Assembly: GCF_044904675.1 (NCBI RefSeq)
Contig: NZ_JADIKJ010000005.1
Location: 1 to 64,000 of the forward strand
Direction of reading: 5' to 3'
Length of the DNA: 64,000 bases
Origin: Dyella_B jejuensis
Lineage (GTDB): Bacteria; Pseudomonadota; Gammaproteobacteria; Xanthomonadales; Rhodanobacteraceae
The position numbers and the translations under genes are program-made. The notes under the pieces are model-generated. The model did no database searches. It was not told where the DNA came from and worked only from the letters and a program-made list of their open reading frames with translations. Of the stretch, positions 1 through 7,690 are shown piece by piece. The number at the start of each line of letters is the position of its first letter. Position 1 is the first letter of the stretch.

Positions 1-191
1 TTTCTGAAGCGTTTACCCTAACCGTAAAACGTCAAGCTTTTGAATTGACTCTTAGGTTAGACGCTTGCATTGCTTGGACAGTTTTCCGCCCAACGCAAGA
101 CGCCCACACAAGTCACCTGCGCATACTGTCAAAGATCAACTACTTGCGATCCTTTCTTCGAATCGCCCCGAAACCTTTCGTCCCGGGTGAG
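1..191 (-). other. Leader of an rRNA operon (16S rRNA gene just outside the window)
   Basis: Read on the minus strand, this stretch has the antitermination elements of a bacterial 16S leader. A boxA-like TGATCTTTGACA lies at 138-127, compared with TGCTCTTTAACA in E. coli. About 20 nt further on is a boxC-like GTGTGGGC at 109-102. The order and spacing match the E. coli rrn leader, where boxA is followed by the TGTGTGGGCAC element. The 16S gene would start a few tens of bases left of position 1. Short ORFs crossing this stretch on the plus strand are not considered real. The promoter is annotated separately. Confidence 0.75.
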
Positions 192-246
192 CCGCCCATT
201 CTACATCCCTTTCTACTTCCGTCAACACTCAAAATACAAAAAGTTA
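191..246 (-). promoter_or_regulatory. rRNA-type promoter with AT-rich UP element and GC-rich discriminator
   Basis: On the minus strand the -35 is TTGACG (225-220) and the -10 is TAGAAT (203-198), with a 16-bp spacer. An A/T-rich block upstream (about 226-246) fits an UP element. The GGGCGGC discriminator just after the -10 is the GC-rich type expected at stringently controlled rRNA promoters. The boxA/boxC leader follows directly, so this is taken as the main promoter of the rRNA operon that continues to the left. Confidence 0.75.
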
Positions 247-349
247 GTTGAGCTGGAAGGGGAACCTTCGTCGACGGGCTACTCGTCGAAGGGGGTGAAA
301 TCATAGCGCCGCCTGACGAATCTGTGAAGAGGCAAATTCGGCCCGAGCG

Positions 350-377
350 AAAAAAAATATGCCCGCTGCTAACAGCA
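350..377 (-). terminator. Weak rho-independent terminator after the 58-aa gene
   Basis: On the minus strand a small GCTG/CAGC hairpin (about 364-377) is followed, after a few bases, by a run of eight T (357-350). It lies about 45 nt after the stop codon of the 58-aa gene and upstream of the rRNA promoter. The stem is short, so strength is uncertain. A second imperfect hairpin at 267-292 may help separate the two units. Confidence 0.4.
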
Positions 378-421
378 ACGATTGGACTGCCACGGCATTC
401 GACAACAGTCGGGCAAGAACT

Positions 422-598
422 CTACCTGTCGGCGCCATCAACTGGCTGAACGCGCCGCCAAGCGGCCACACCATCGCCTTGAAACCACCGCTCGGGCTCG
501 CGCGCCGGAATAAACCCCACCCGATAAGGGACCAGCATCCCTGGTCGCAACTGTTCCAGTGCGTCCCAGTCATCTTCGAAAGGGATAAATTGCTGCAT
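422..598 (-). CDS. Hypothetical 58-aa protein next to rubredoxin
   Basis: This small ORF encodes a 58-residue protein starting MQQFIPFEDDWDALEQL and ending QPVDGADR. An AGGA ribosome-binding site sits 7 nt before the ATG. The product is acidic at the N-terminus (FEDDWDALEQL), then PYRVGF and a Trp-rich basic stretch (ERWF, AAWRR), with no signal peptide or membrane segment. It lies 95 nt downstream of the rubredoxin gene on the same strand and may share its transcript. The good RBS, full start and stop, and protein-like composition support a real gene. Its function is not recognised. It is a short, easily missed gene between rubredoxin and the rRNA operon. Confidence 0.6.
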   Translation of the reverse strand: MQQFIPFEDDWDALEQLRPGMLVPYRVGFIPAREPERWFQGDGVAAWRRVQPVDGADR

Positions 599-693
599 GG
601 CTGTTCCTTGATGGCTATCGCAGGATCATTCCAGCAGAGGGAACGGCCCGTGCACCGGCGAAATCGGGCGATTTACAGGCAGGGTGCGGCGGA

Positions 694-888
694 TCAGTCG
701 ATTTCGATCATCTCGAAGTCATCCTTGGTCGCCCCGCAATCCGGGCATGTCCAGGTGTCGGGCACGTCCGCCCAGCGCGTGCCGGGCTCGATACCTTCTT
801 CCGGCAGCCCCACGGCCTCGTCGTAGATGAAGCCGCAGACCACGCACATCCATTTGCGCAGGGTGGTGTCGGTGGAGGCTTGATTCAT
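694..888 (-). CDS. rubA: Rubredoxin
   Basis: The product is a 64-aa one-iron electron carrier. The two rubredoxin knuckles are intact: C-V-V-C-G-F near the N-terminus and C-P-D-C-G near the C-terminus. These four cysteines bind a single Fe. The conserved Y-D-E, the P-G-T-x-W and D-P-like turns, and the D-D-F-E-M tail are as in stand-alone bacterial rubredoxins, which are about 55 residues long; this one has a short N-terminal extension. Rubredoxins pass electrons to alkane hydroxylases, peroxidases or other oxidases. No such partner is in the window. It is divergent from hemL, a neighbourhood I associate with xanthomonads. Confidence 0.93.
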   Translation of the reverse strand: MNQASTDTTLRKWMCVVCGFIYDEAVGLPEEGIEPGTRWADVPDTWTCPDCGATKDDFEMIEID

Positions 889-1036
889 AGGTACAGTGCC
901 GGATTAGGGAAAAGAGCATTCTCGCAACTCCTCCGTCGATGCGAAAGCCAGCCGCCTCCGCTGCACAGGGCGTACTGCGACTGGCGATCGGCGATAGCAC
1001 GCCGGACAATGGCGCCTTCTCAGATCGAGCCGCCTG

Positions 1037-2320
1037 ATGACGAACCATGCCCTTTTCCAACGCGCCCTGCCCTTGATCCCGGGCGGAGTCAACTCCCCAG
1101 TCCGCGCCTTCAAATCCGTAGGCGGCGAACCTTTTTTTACTGCGCGCGCCGACCGAGCTTATCTGTGGGACGTAGAGGGCAAGCGCTACATCGATTATGT
1201 CGGCTCGTGGGGACCGATGGTGGTGGGGCACAACCACCCGCATGTGCGCGCGGCGGTCGAGCGCGCGATCCAGAACGGCCTGTCATTCGGCACTCCCTGC
1301 CCGGCCGAAGTCGCCATGGCAGAAACCATCGTGCGACTCGTGCCCTCCATAGATATGGTGCGCATGGTGAACTCCGGTACGGAGGCAACCATGTCGGCGA
1401 TCCGCCTTGCGCGCGGCGCCACCGGTCGCACCAAGATCGTGAAATTCGAAGGCTGCTATCACGGCCATGGGGATAGCTTCCTGGTCAAAGCCGGCTCTGG
1501 TGCGCTCACTTTTGGCGTCCCTACGTCGCCAGGCGTGCCGAAGGCCAACGCCGATCTCACACTGACACTGCCCTACAACGATTTCCAGGCGGCGCAGGCG
1601 CTGTTCGCCGAGCACGGCAGCGACATTGCCGGGCTGATCATCGAGCCAGTCGCCGGCAACATGAATTGCATTGCGCCCAAGGAAGGCTATCTGCAGGGCC
1701 TGCGCGAGCTCTGCACGCGCCACGGCACCCTGCTGATCTTCGATGAAGTCATGACTGGCTTTCGCGTCGCGCTTGGCGGCGCGCAAGCGCATTACGGCGT
1801 AACGCCCGATCTCACCACGTTCGGCAAGATCATCGGCGGCGGCATGCCGGTAGGCGCCTACGGCGGTCGGCGCGATTTGATGGAGCAGATCGCACCGGCC
1901 GGCCCGATCTATCAGGCTGGCACCCTGAGCGGGAATCCCGTGGCGATGGCCGCCGGCCTGGCGATGCTCGAACTGGTACAAGAACCTGGTTTCTACGACA
2001 CGCTATCCGCACGCACGCGCCTGCTTACCGACGGCCTGCAAGCGGTTGCCGACGGCGAAGGCATTCCCTTCAGCACCAACCGGGTGGGTGGCATGTTCGG
2101 TCTGTTCTTCACACGCGAGAAAGTAGGCAGCTACGCGCAGGCGTTAGCCGCCGATACGAACATGTTCAACCGGTTTTTCCATGGCATGCTCGAGCGCGGC
2201 GTTTATCTTGCACCTAGCGCATTCGAAGCAGGTTTCCTTTCCTCCGCGCACAGCGACGAGGACATCGCCGCCACACTGGATGCCGCCCGCGGCGCCATGC
2301 GCCTGGCGCGCGAGGGCTGA
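1037..2320 (+). CDS. hemL: Glutamate-1-semialdehyde 2,1-aminomutase
   Basis: HemL converts glutamate-1-semialdehyde to 5-aminolevulinate in the C5 route of tetrapyrrole synthesis in the cytoplasm, using PLP/PMP. The protein is 427 aa, the usual length. The start MTNHALFQRALPLIPGGVNSPVRAF matches the family N-terminus. The substrate-site stretch GSWGPMVVGHNHP and the glycine loop NSGTEATMSAIRLARG are present, and the PLP lysine is in TFGKIIGGGMPVGAYGG (Lys264). The gene is divergent from rubredoxin. The K+ channel gene begins within a few bases of its stop and may be translationally coupled. Siroheme for CysI downstream in the window also depends on this pathway. Confidence 0.97.
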   Translation: MTNHALFQRALPLIPGGVNSPVRAFKSVGGEPFFTARADRAYLWDVEGKRYIDYVGSWGPMVVGHNHPHVRAAVERAIQNGLSFGTPCPAEVAMAETIVRLVPSIDMVRMVNSGTEATMSAIRLARGATGRTKIVKFEGCYHGHGDSFLVKAGSGALTFGVPTSPGVPKANADLTLTLPYNDFQAAQALFAEHGSDIAGLIIEPVAGNMNCIAPKEGYLQGLRELCTRHGTLLIFDEVMTGFRVALGGAQAHYGVTPDLTTFGKIIGGGMPVGAYGGRRDLMEQIAPAGPIYQAGTLSGNPVAMAAGLAMLELVQEPGFYDTLSARTRLLTDGLQAVADGEGIPFSTNRVGGMFGLFFTREKVGSYAQALAADTNMFNRFFHGMLERGVYLAPSAFEAGFLSSAHSDEDIAATLDAARGAMRLAREG

Positions 2321-2324
2321 TCGC

Positions 2325-3188
2325 GTGTCCGGCGCCCAACCTTCTACCGAACCACCGGGACCCGCAATGGGAGCCAGGTGGCGGGCGCACTGGTTCCACA
2401 TCATTTTCGGCCATGAGGACATGGCGGGGCGCCGCTTCGATCTGCTATTGATCATGGCGATCCTCGCCAGCATCGCGGTGGCGGTCATGGATACCGTGGC
2501 ACAAGCGCACGCGCGCTACGGCAAGACCTTCTATGTGCTGGAGTGGATCTTCACCCTGGCCTTCACGCTTGAATACCTGATGCGCATCGTGGTGGTCGAT
2601 CGCCCTTGGCGGTACATGCGCAGCTTCTTCGGCATCGTCGATGTGCTGGCCGTGCTGCCTACCTGGATCAGCCTGGTGGCAGCCGGAAGCCAATACTTGC
2701 TGGTGGTGCGCGCGCTACGCATCTTGCGCATCTTCCGGATCCTGAAGCTCACCCGTTATGTCGGCGAGGCCGACCTGCTGTGGCTCACGCTGGTCCGGGC
2801 GCGCCGGAAAATACTGATCTTCTTCAGCACCATCCTTACACTAGTGCTGATCTTCGGAGCATTGATGTATCTCATCGAGGGTCCGGAGGATGGTTTCACC
2901 TCGATTCCGACCTCGATGTATTGGGCCATCGTTACCATGACCACGGTGGGTTTCGGCGACATTACGCCAAAAACCATCCTGGGCAAGATGCTGACATCAC
3001 TGATCATCCTGATCGGCTACAGCATCATCGCCGTGCCCACCGGCATCTTCACCGCGGAACTTGCCGCAGGCATGCGCACAAAAAAGCGGAAACTGATGTC
3101 TTGCGCGCGTTGCGGCCGCACCGATCACGAAGACGATGCGCGCCATTGCAGGATGTGCGGCGCCAAGCTACCGCTCGAAAGTGGTTGA
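2325..3188 (+). CDS. Voltage-gated potassium channel with C-terminal zinc-ribbon-like tail
   Basis: This is a 287-aa inner-membrane six-helix cation channel of the Kv type. The S4 helix has arginine or lysine at every third position (RALRILRIFRILKLTR), a genuine voltage-sensor pattern. The pore filter is TTVGFGD (about residues 206-212), which specifies K+. After S6 the tail carries C-x2-C and C-x2-C (Cys260, 263, 275, 278), resembling a zinc ribbon. I chose the GTG at 2325 because GAGGG lies 8 nt upstream, inside the hemL 3' end; an ATG at 2367 is the alternative. The longer frame upstream overlaps hemL and is not credible. Its physiological role is not indicated by the neighbours. Confidence 0.88.
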   Translation: MSGAQPSTEPPGPAMGARWRAHWFHIIFGHEDMAGRRFDLLLIMAILASIAVAVMDTVAQAHARYGKTFYVLEWIFTLAFTLEYLMRIVVVDRPWRYMRSFFGIVDVLAVLPTWISLVAAGSQYLLVVRALRILRIFRILKLTRYVGEADLLWLTLVRARRKILIFFSTILTLVLIFGALMYLIEGPEDGFTSIPTSMYWAIVTMTTVGFGDITPKTILGKMLTSLIILIGYSIIAVPTGIFTAELAAGMRTKKRKLMSCARCGRTDHEDDARHCRMCGAKLPLESG

Positions 3189-3200
3189 ATCTGCGCGAGA

Positions 3201-3620
3201 TCACCAACTGCCGGTGTTGGGCATCGAAACCCAGGGCTCACGCGGTGGCAGACGGCCATTTTGCAGCAGCTCGATCGAAATAAGGTCTGGCGAGCGTACG
3301 AACGCCATATGACCGTCGCGCGGCGGACGATGAATGGTGTAACCCATCGACTGCAGGTGCTCGCACGTCGCATAGATATCTTCGACCTGGAAAGCCAGAT
3401 GGCCGAAATTGCGTGCCGAACCGTAATCCTCTTCCGAGCCCCAGTTATGGGTCAGCTCGACTTCTGAGCCGGGGCTATCCGGCGCAGCCAGATAAACCAA
3501 CGTATAGTTGCCTTCGGGCACGTCCATGCGGCGTACCTGCTTGAGGCCAAGTCCCTCGCAGTAGAAACGAAGAGAAGCTTCCAGGTCACGCACGCGGACC
3601 ATGCTGTGTAGATATTTCAT
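3201..3620 (-). CDS. gloA: Glyoxalase I / VOC-family lactoylglutathione lyase
   Basis: The 139-aa protein has the single-domain glyoxalase I layout with two beta-alpha-beta-beta-beta halves. The four expected metal ligands are in place: His5 (KYLHSMVRV), Glu55 (SEVELTHNWG), His74 (NFGHLAFQVED) and Glu117 (SIELLQ). The phrases RFYCEGLGLK and NYTLVYLA are typical. The enzyme isomerises the methylglyoxal-glutathione hemithioacetal to S-lactoylglutathione. The usual bacterial length is about 135 aa. It is convergent with the K+ channel gene and codirectional with argD, 34 nt downstream of it, so the two may be cotranscribed. Methylglyoxal detoxification and K+ channels are linked in E. coli (KefC), but this channel is a different type. 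Confidence 0.9.
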   Translation of the reverse strand: MKYLHSMVRVRDLEASLRFYCEGLGLKQVRRMDVPEGNYTLVYLAAPDSPGSEVELTHNWGSEEDYGSARNFGHLAFQVEDIYATCEHLQSMGYTIHRPPRDGHMAFVRSPDLISIELLQNGRLPPREPWVSMPNTGSW

Positions 3621-3654
3621 TGCGACGCTTCCCGATCGTTACACCCGGCAGGCA

Positions 3655-4890
3655 TTATCGCGCGATGAATGCACGCAGTGCGATACGCAGGCGCGCCAGG
3701 CCTTCGTCCAGTTCTTCATCCGTGATGTTCAAGGGTGGCACGAAGCGCAGCACGTCCGGGCCGGCCTGTAGCAGGAGCAAACCGTGCGTCGCGGCCATAT
3801 CGAGTATCTCGCTGGCCTTGCCTTTATGGGATTCGGTCAGTACCGCGCCCAGCATCAATCCACGGCCGCGGACTTCAGCGAAAAGCGCCGACTCCGTAGC
3901 GATCGATTGCAACGCTTCGCGCAGCCTCGTCGATTGGCGCCACACGTTAGCCAGAATTTCCGTCGAGCCCAGCTTTCGCAAGGCGACTCGCGCGACTGCC
4001 GCGGCCAGCGGGTTACCACCGAACGTCGTGCCGTGCGCGCCGAACTGCATGACCTGCGCCACCTTCGGGCCAGCCAGCATCGCCCCTACGGGAAAGCCGC
4101 ATCCCAGTGCCTTGGCCAGCGTCACGATGTCCGGCACCACGCCATCTTGCACATGTGCGAACAGGGTACCCGTGCGCCCCATTCCGCACTGGATTTCATC
4201 CAGTACCAAGAGCGCATCGTGGGCGTCGCACAGCTCCCGCACGCGCCGCAGGAATGCCGGAGCGACAGGCACCACTCCACCCTCGCCTTGTACGGGTTCG
4301 AGCAATACTGCCGCCACGTCGCCCGCACTGAATGCATTCTCGAGCGCGGACGCATCATTGAAATCCAGATAGCGGAAGCCGCCGGGCAGCGGTTCGTAAC
4401 CTTCTTGATATTTCGGTTGCGCTGTGGCGGTCACGGTCGCCAGCGTGCGCCCATGGAACGAACCACGGAACGTAATGACCACCCGCCGCTCCGGCGGCCT
4501 GCCTTGCGTAGCCGCCCACTTGCGCACCAGCTTGATGGCAGCTTCGTTGGCTTCCGCACCGGAGTTGCACAAGAAGACACGCTCGGCAAACCCCGATGCA
4601 TCGACGAGCTCCTGCGCCAATCGCAATGGCGGCTCGGTGTAGAACACATTGCTGCTGTGCCAGAGCTTGCTCGCTTGCGCCGTCAATGCGGCAAGCAGAT
4701 CAGGATCCTGGTGCCCCAGCGCATTGACGGCGATGCCCGCGCCGAAATCGATGTATTCACGCTCATGTGTGTCCCACACCCGGGCGCCCTTGCCGCGATC
4801 GAGCACCAGTTCGCGCGGTTTATAGACCGGCAGCCAATATTGTTTGCCGAGATCGATGAGAGATGGAACCGATTCCTGCGCAGGCTGCAT
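3655..4890 (-). CDS. argD: Acetylornithine/succinylornithine-type aminotransferase
   Basis: This is a class III PLP aminotransferase of 411 aa that interconverts N-acetylornithine and N-acetylglutamate semialdehyde in arginine synthesis. The PLP lysine is in TLAKALGCGFPVGAM (Lys260). The aspartate that contacts the pyridine ring is in LVLDEIQCGMGRTG. FRGSFHGRTLATV and NSGAEANEAAIK are the phosphate and substrate loops. The start is the ATG at 4890, preceded by AGGAG at 6 nt; the longer frame upstream has no such support. In xanthomonads a close paralogue uses succinylornithine, and the two cannot be told apart here. A perfect 18-bp palindrome lies about 130 bp upstream (5020-5037). Confidence 0.88.
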   Translation of the reverse strand: MQPAQESVPSLIDLGKQYWLPVYKPRELVLDRGKGARVWDTHEREYIDFGAGIAVNALGHQDPDLLAALTAQASKLWHSSNVFYTEPPLRLAQELVDASGFAERVFLCNSGAEANEAAIKLVRKWAATQGRPPERRVVITFRGSFHGRTLATVTATAQPKYQEGYEPLPGGFRYLDFNDASALENAFSAGDVAAVLLEPVQGEGGVVPVAPAFLRRVRELCDAHDALLVLDEIQCGMGRTGTLFAHVQDGVVPDIVTLAKALGCGFPVGAMLAGPKVAQVMQFGAHGTTFGGNPLAAAVARVALRKLGSTEILANVWRQSTRLREALQSIATESALFAEVRGRGLMLGAVLTESHKGKASEILDMAATHGLLLLQAGPDVLRFVPPLNITDEELDEGLARLRIALRAFIAR

Positions 4891-5019
4891 GCGTGACTCC
4901 TGGTACGGCCGCGGCGGCCGCACCATTGGGCGAGAGGGGGAAGCATCGCATCCTAGCCAGCACGCCTTGCCGGCGCCAGCCCGGCACCATACGCGCGCGT
5001 TGTTCCCTGGCGAACAGCC

Positions 5020-5037
5020 TGTAACAGCCTTGTTACA
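5020..5037. promoter_or_regulatory. 18-bp palindrome, candidate operator
   Basis: TGTAACA and TGTTACA form perfect 7-bp arms around a GCCT centre. The size and spacing are those of a dimeric repressor site. It lies about 130 bp upstream of argD (minus strand) and about 185 bp upstream of the small ORF at 5222 (plus strand). Which gene it controls, if any, cannot be decided from sequence alone. Confidence 0.4.
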
Positions 5038-5045
5038 TCGCCGAA

Positions 5046-5093
5046 AGTGGCGCTACGGCGCCACTCGCAAGCGCCCAGGCAGCCTGCTGCCTG
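5046..5093. repeat. Two tandem perfect hairpins
   Basis: AGTGGCGC and GCGCCACT (5046-5053 and 5058-5065) enclose a TACG tetraloop, a very stable loop type. CAGGCAGC and GCTGCCTG (5076-5083 and 5086-5093) follow 10 nt later with a 2-nt centre. With the palindrome at 5020-5037 this makes three stems in 74 bp. Neither stem is followed by a T-run, so simple termination is unlikely. Confidence 0.5.
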
Positions 5094-5221
5094 TATCAAG
5101 GTGTCACAGGCGCCGCTTACGCCAACTTCCTGGTTCCTTGCTACACCGCCATTTTCCTGGTGTTTCCCCCGCTGGCACGCTGTTTGCCATCTGTTCCTCA
5201 GGAAACATTAGGACGTAGCCC

Positions 5222-5345
5222 ATGGACAACCTGCTCGCGCGCTCGCATCGCCTTATCCGTAGCCAGACCCTGGCTGCCGGCGTGCTGTGTTCGCGCTAGT
5301 GCCGGCATTGTCTTTGGCCGATGGTACAGGTACTGGCGCAACTGG
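5222..5345 (+). pseudogene. Possible frameshifted small secreted-peptide gene
   Basis: From the ATG at 5222 (AGGA about 8 nt upstream) the frame reads MDNLLARSHRLIRSQTLAAGVLCSR and stops at 5299. A +1 or -2 shift at about 5289 would continue the hydrophobic run as FALVPALSLADGTGTGATGP, giving a normal signal peptide with an A-x-A-like cleavage region and a stop near 5345. Strong hairpins follow at 5410-5475. It may be a broken gene, a sequencing error, or chance. No family is recognised. Confidence 0.25.
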
Positions 5346-5409
5346 CCCGTAAGGCAGCTGCTTCACGCAAATGGAATTCGCCGTCGCAAGACGGCAATGA
5401 GGGCGGTAA

Positions 5410-5475
5410 CCCGGCGACATGCCGCCGGGCACCATGTGGAAGCCCCCGGCCCGTCCCCTGCGGGTCGGGGGTCTT
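5410..5475 (+). terminator. Two consecutive GC-rich hairpins, terminator-like
   Basis: CCCGGCG and CGCCGGG (5410-5416, 5423-5429) form the first stem. A larger stem follows, with AAGCCCCCGGCCCG (5440-5453) pairing with CGGGTCGGGGGTCTT (5461-5475), including a G-U pair and one bulge. The plus-strand continuation, CCCTTTCGC, has only a weak T-run. It could end transcription from the small ORF region at 5222. Confidence 0.45.
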
Positions 5476-6100
5476 CCCTTTCGCTAGGATTGGCGGCCAA
5501 TGGACGTGCGATGCGTCTTCTCGATTATTCTTGGCTTGTTTGCGCTCGCCACGGCTCGCGCGAACCTGCCCGTGCGCGGGCGAGGCAGGCTTCCTGATGG
5601 CGCGCCATAAGCATGCCCGTGGACAACCTGCAGCAACTGCATTTCGCCCATATCCGTGCGCCGCATACCGACTAAAGCTGCGAGGCCGCCGCGCTCGCGA
5701 CCGCCCTGACTATGGCTATCACCCTGATGTGGACGAAAACTCAGTCATCGCGCAGCGGAAAATATCCAGGCCGCGTCGACGACGCAAACAGCGCAGTCGA
5801 GCAAATCCTCGCAAACTCGAAGTGTGCAAGATGCCCTGAAGCAGCAACAGAACACGGTCTCGATCGCAAGATAACGCTCGAAAACGATCTTATCCAAAAC
5901 CACACGATCGCAACCACACGATCGCGCCGAGCTGACGCTCAACGGCTTTTAGCACGGAACGCGATCTTCCTCGGCATATCGCGATCGACCGCGTTATGAG
6001 CAAGGCGGTGCAGGAGGCTCGATGAAACCAACCCCGAATGCGCCAGACTTCACGCTGACGTTCAAGCTTTCTATATGTCCTTAGCGGCGTCGCATGTATG

Positions 6101-7441
6101 TCAGTGCATGTCTTCGAGCACCAACTGGTGCTTTTTGCATAGTCGATAGATAGTGACACGCGATACTTTCAGACGTCGCGCGCACTCGCTGATGTTGAAG
6201 CGGGTTTCGCGCAGGCACGCCACCACCGCGTCGCGCTCGGCTGAGGTACGGGTCAGGCCGAGGCTGGAATGTCCACTCCTGGTAGCGATTGCCTCCTGCA
6301 AGTCTAGGTCCGCTACGCTGATTTGCGCACCCTCTGCCACGACTGCGGCACGTTGCACCCGATTGAGCAATTCACGCACGTTGCCCGGCCATGCGAAGTC
6401 GCGCAGCGCTTTGCGTGCGAGCGGACTGAAGGTGCGTGCATGGCAGTCGTGCTGCTTACGGAAAGCGTCCAGAAAAATCTGCGCCAGCTGCAATACGTCG
6501 TCGGCACGTTCGCGCAATGCGGGCATGCGCAGCCGCAGCACGTTGAGCCGGTAATACAAGTCCTCGCGGAAGCGGCCTTGCGCTACCGCTTTTTCCAGGT
6601 CCACGTGCGTGGCGGCCAGCACGCGCACGTCCAGCTTGATCGATTGCGTGGACCCGACGCGCTCCAGCGTGCCTTCCTGCAGCAGCCGCAACAGGCTGAT
6701 CTGCGCATCGGGCGGAAGGTCGCCGACTTCATCCAGGAATACGGTTCCACCGGCTGCCGCTTCGAAATGGCCGACACGTCGCGCGTTGGCGCCCGTGAAT
6801 GCGCCACGTTCATGACCGAACAATTCCGACTGCACCAGGTTCGCCGGCAAGGCGCCGCAATTGATCGCTGCGAACGGGCGGTCGCTGCGCGGCGAAAGCT
6901 TGTGCAACGCACGCGCCGCAACTTCCTTGCCGGTACCGGTCTCGCCAGTGATCAACACCGGCAAATCCACCGGTGCGTATTTGCGCAAGCTGGCCACCAC
7001 CGCCATCATCGCCGCGCTGCTGCCGGTTATGCCCGGCACATCGCTGTGCGAAACGGGCATGGCGATATCGCCTGCAAGCGTGCCGAGCGTGTCGACCAAT
7101 CGCTGCAGATCGATCGGCGCGGTAAAGAAATCGAGGCTCGCGCGCACGATGCGCTCCACTTCTGGCGCCTGCACCACCGTATCGGCGGACAGCAAAGCCA
7201 GCCAGGCCAGGCGCGGATGATCCGCCATCAACCTGGCCATTCCGCGCAACGTCTCGGCATTAGCCTGGCGCAAGTCCGCCATCGCTACCACCGTGTCGCC
7301 GCGCCGGATACCCACACCCCCTCTTTGCGCACTGGCATCCGCTACGCGCGTATGCCAACCGGCCTGTGCCAAGCGTGTAATTTCGCTGTTCGTTGGCTCA
7401 CCGAACCAAACGATGCAGCGGACCGACGTGTCGCCCATCAT
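6101..7441 (-). CDS. Sigma-54-dependent transcriptional activator, VpsR-like
   Basis: A 446-aa bacterial enhancer-binding protein. Residues 1-130 form a non-canonical receiver-like domain (starting RCIVWFGEPTNSE) resembling VpsR, a c-di-GMP-responsive regulator of exopolysaccharide genes in Vibrio. The AAA+ domain has Walker A GETGTGKE (about 166-173), an intact sigma-54 contact loop GAFTGA (213-218), Walker B GGTVFLDEVGDLP, and the WPGNVREL sensor region. A Fis-type helix-turn-helix (NISECARRLKVSRVTIYRL) closes the protein. I chose the ATG at 7441 because AGGAGG lies 7 nt upstream; an adjacent ATG at 7438 is equally possible. No target operon is adjacent, so it probably acts in trans on envelope, biofilm or motility genes (inference). 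Confidence 0.88.
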   Translation of the reverse strand: MMGDTSVRCIVWFGEPTNSEITRLAQAGWHTRVADASAQRGGVGIRRGDTVVAMADLRQANAETLRGMARLMADHPRLAWLALLSADTVVQAPEVERIVRASLDFFTAPIDLQRLVDTLGTLAGDIAMPVSHSDVPGITGSSAAMMAVVASLRKYAPVDLPVLITGETGTGKEVAARALHKLSPRSDRPFAAINCGALPANLVQSELFGHERGAFTGANARRVGHFEAAAGGTVFLDEVGDLPPDAQISLLRLLQEGTLERVGSTQSIKLDVRVLAATHVDLEKAVAQGRFREDLYYRLNVLRLRMPALRERADDVLQLAQIFLDAFRKQHDCHARTFSPLARKALRDFAWPGNVRELLNRVQRAAVVAEGAQISVADLDLQEAIATRSGHSSLGLTRTSAERDAVVACLRETRFNISECARRLKVSRVTIYRLCKKHQLVLEDMH

Positions 7442-7690
7442 CGCAACGCCTCCTTCCAGGAATGCTGACCTACACCCCCGCCACATCCCAGTCGCAGGTT
7501 TCCACCATCCCCAAAGCCAGCGAGCACCCTATAAAATGGGATGCATTTCACAAAATATACACCCAATCCGGTCGGGTGATCATTTTTTGATCAAGCTCTC
7601 TCCGTTCGCCATCCCCTCATCAGGCGTGCGATCGGATAGTACGCGCCAATGACGGCGACCCGATGACACCCGGCAGCTATCTTGAACGAG

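Larger units (their letters stand above)
4891..6100. other. Gene-poor 1.2-kb stretch with hairpins and degenerate short ORFs
   Basis: No convincing full-length gene is present. Three perfect hairpins stand in a row at 5020-5093 and two more at 5410-5475, each listed separately. A 25-codon ORF (5222-5299) has a fair RBS and looks like a signal peptide that runs out of frame. A 36-codon ORF (5500-5610, starting MDVRCVFSIILGLFALATARA) is also signal-peptide-like. The rest (5620-6100) holds short A-rich frames with no recognisable product; one begins MPVDNLQQLHFAHI (5613-5675). This looks like decayed coding DNA or a small-RNA or regulatory region rather than active genes. Confidence 0.5.

Noticed and set aside
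45..306. Plus-strand ORFs of 68 and 78 codons at the left edge
   Set aside because: They cross the rRNA promoter and leader on the other strand and have no family features.
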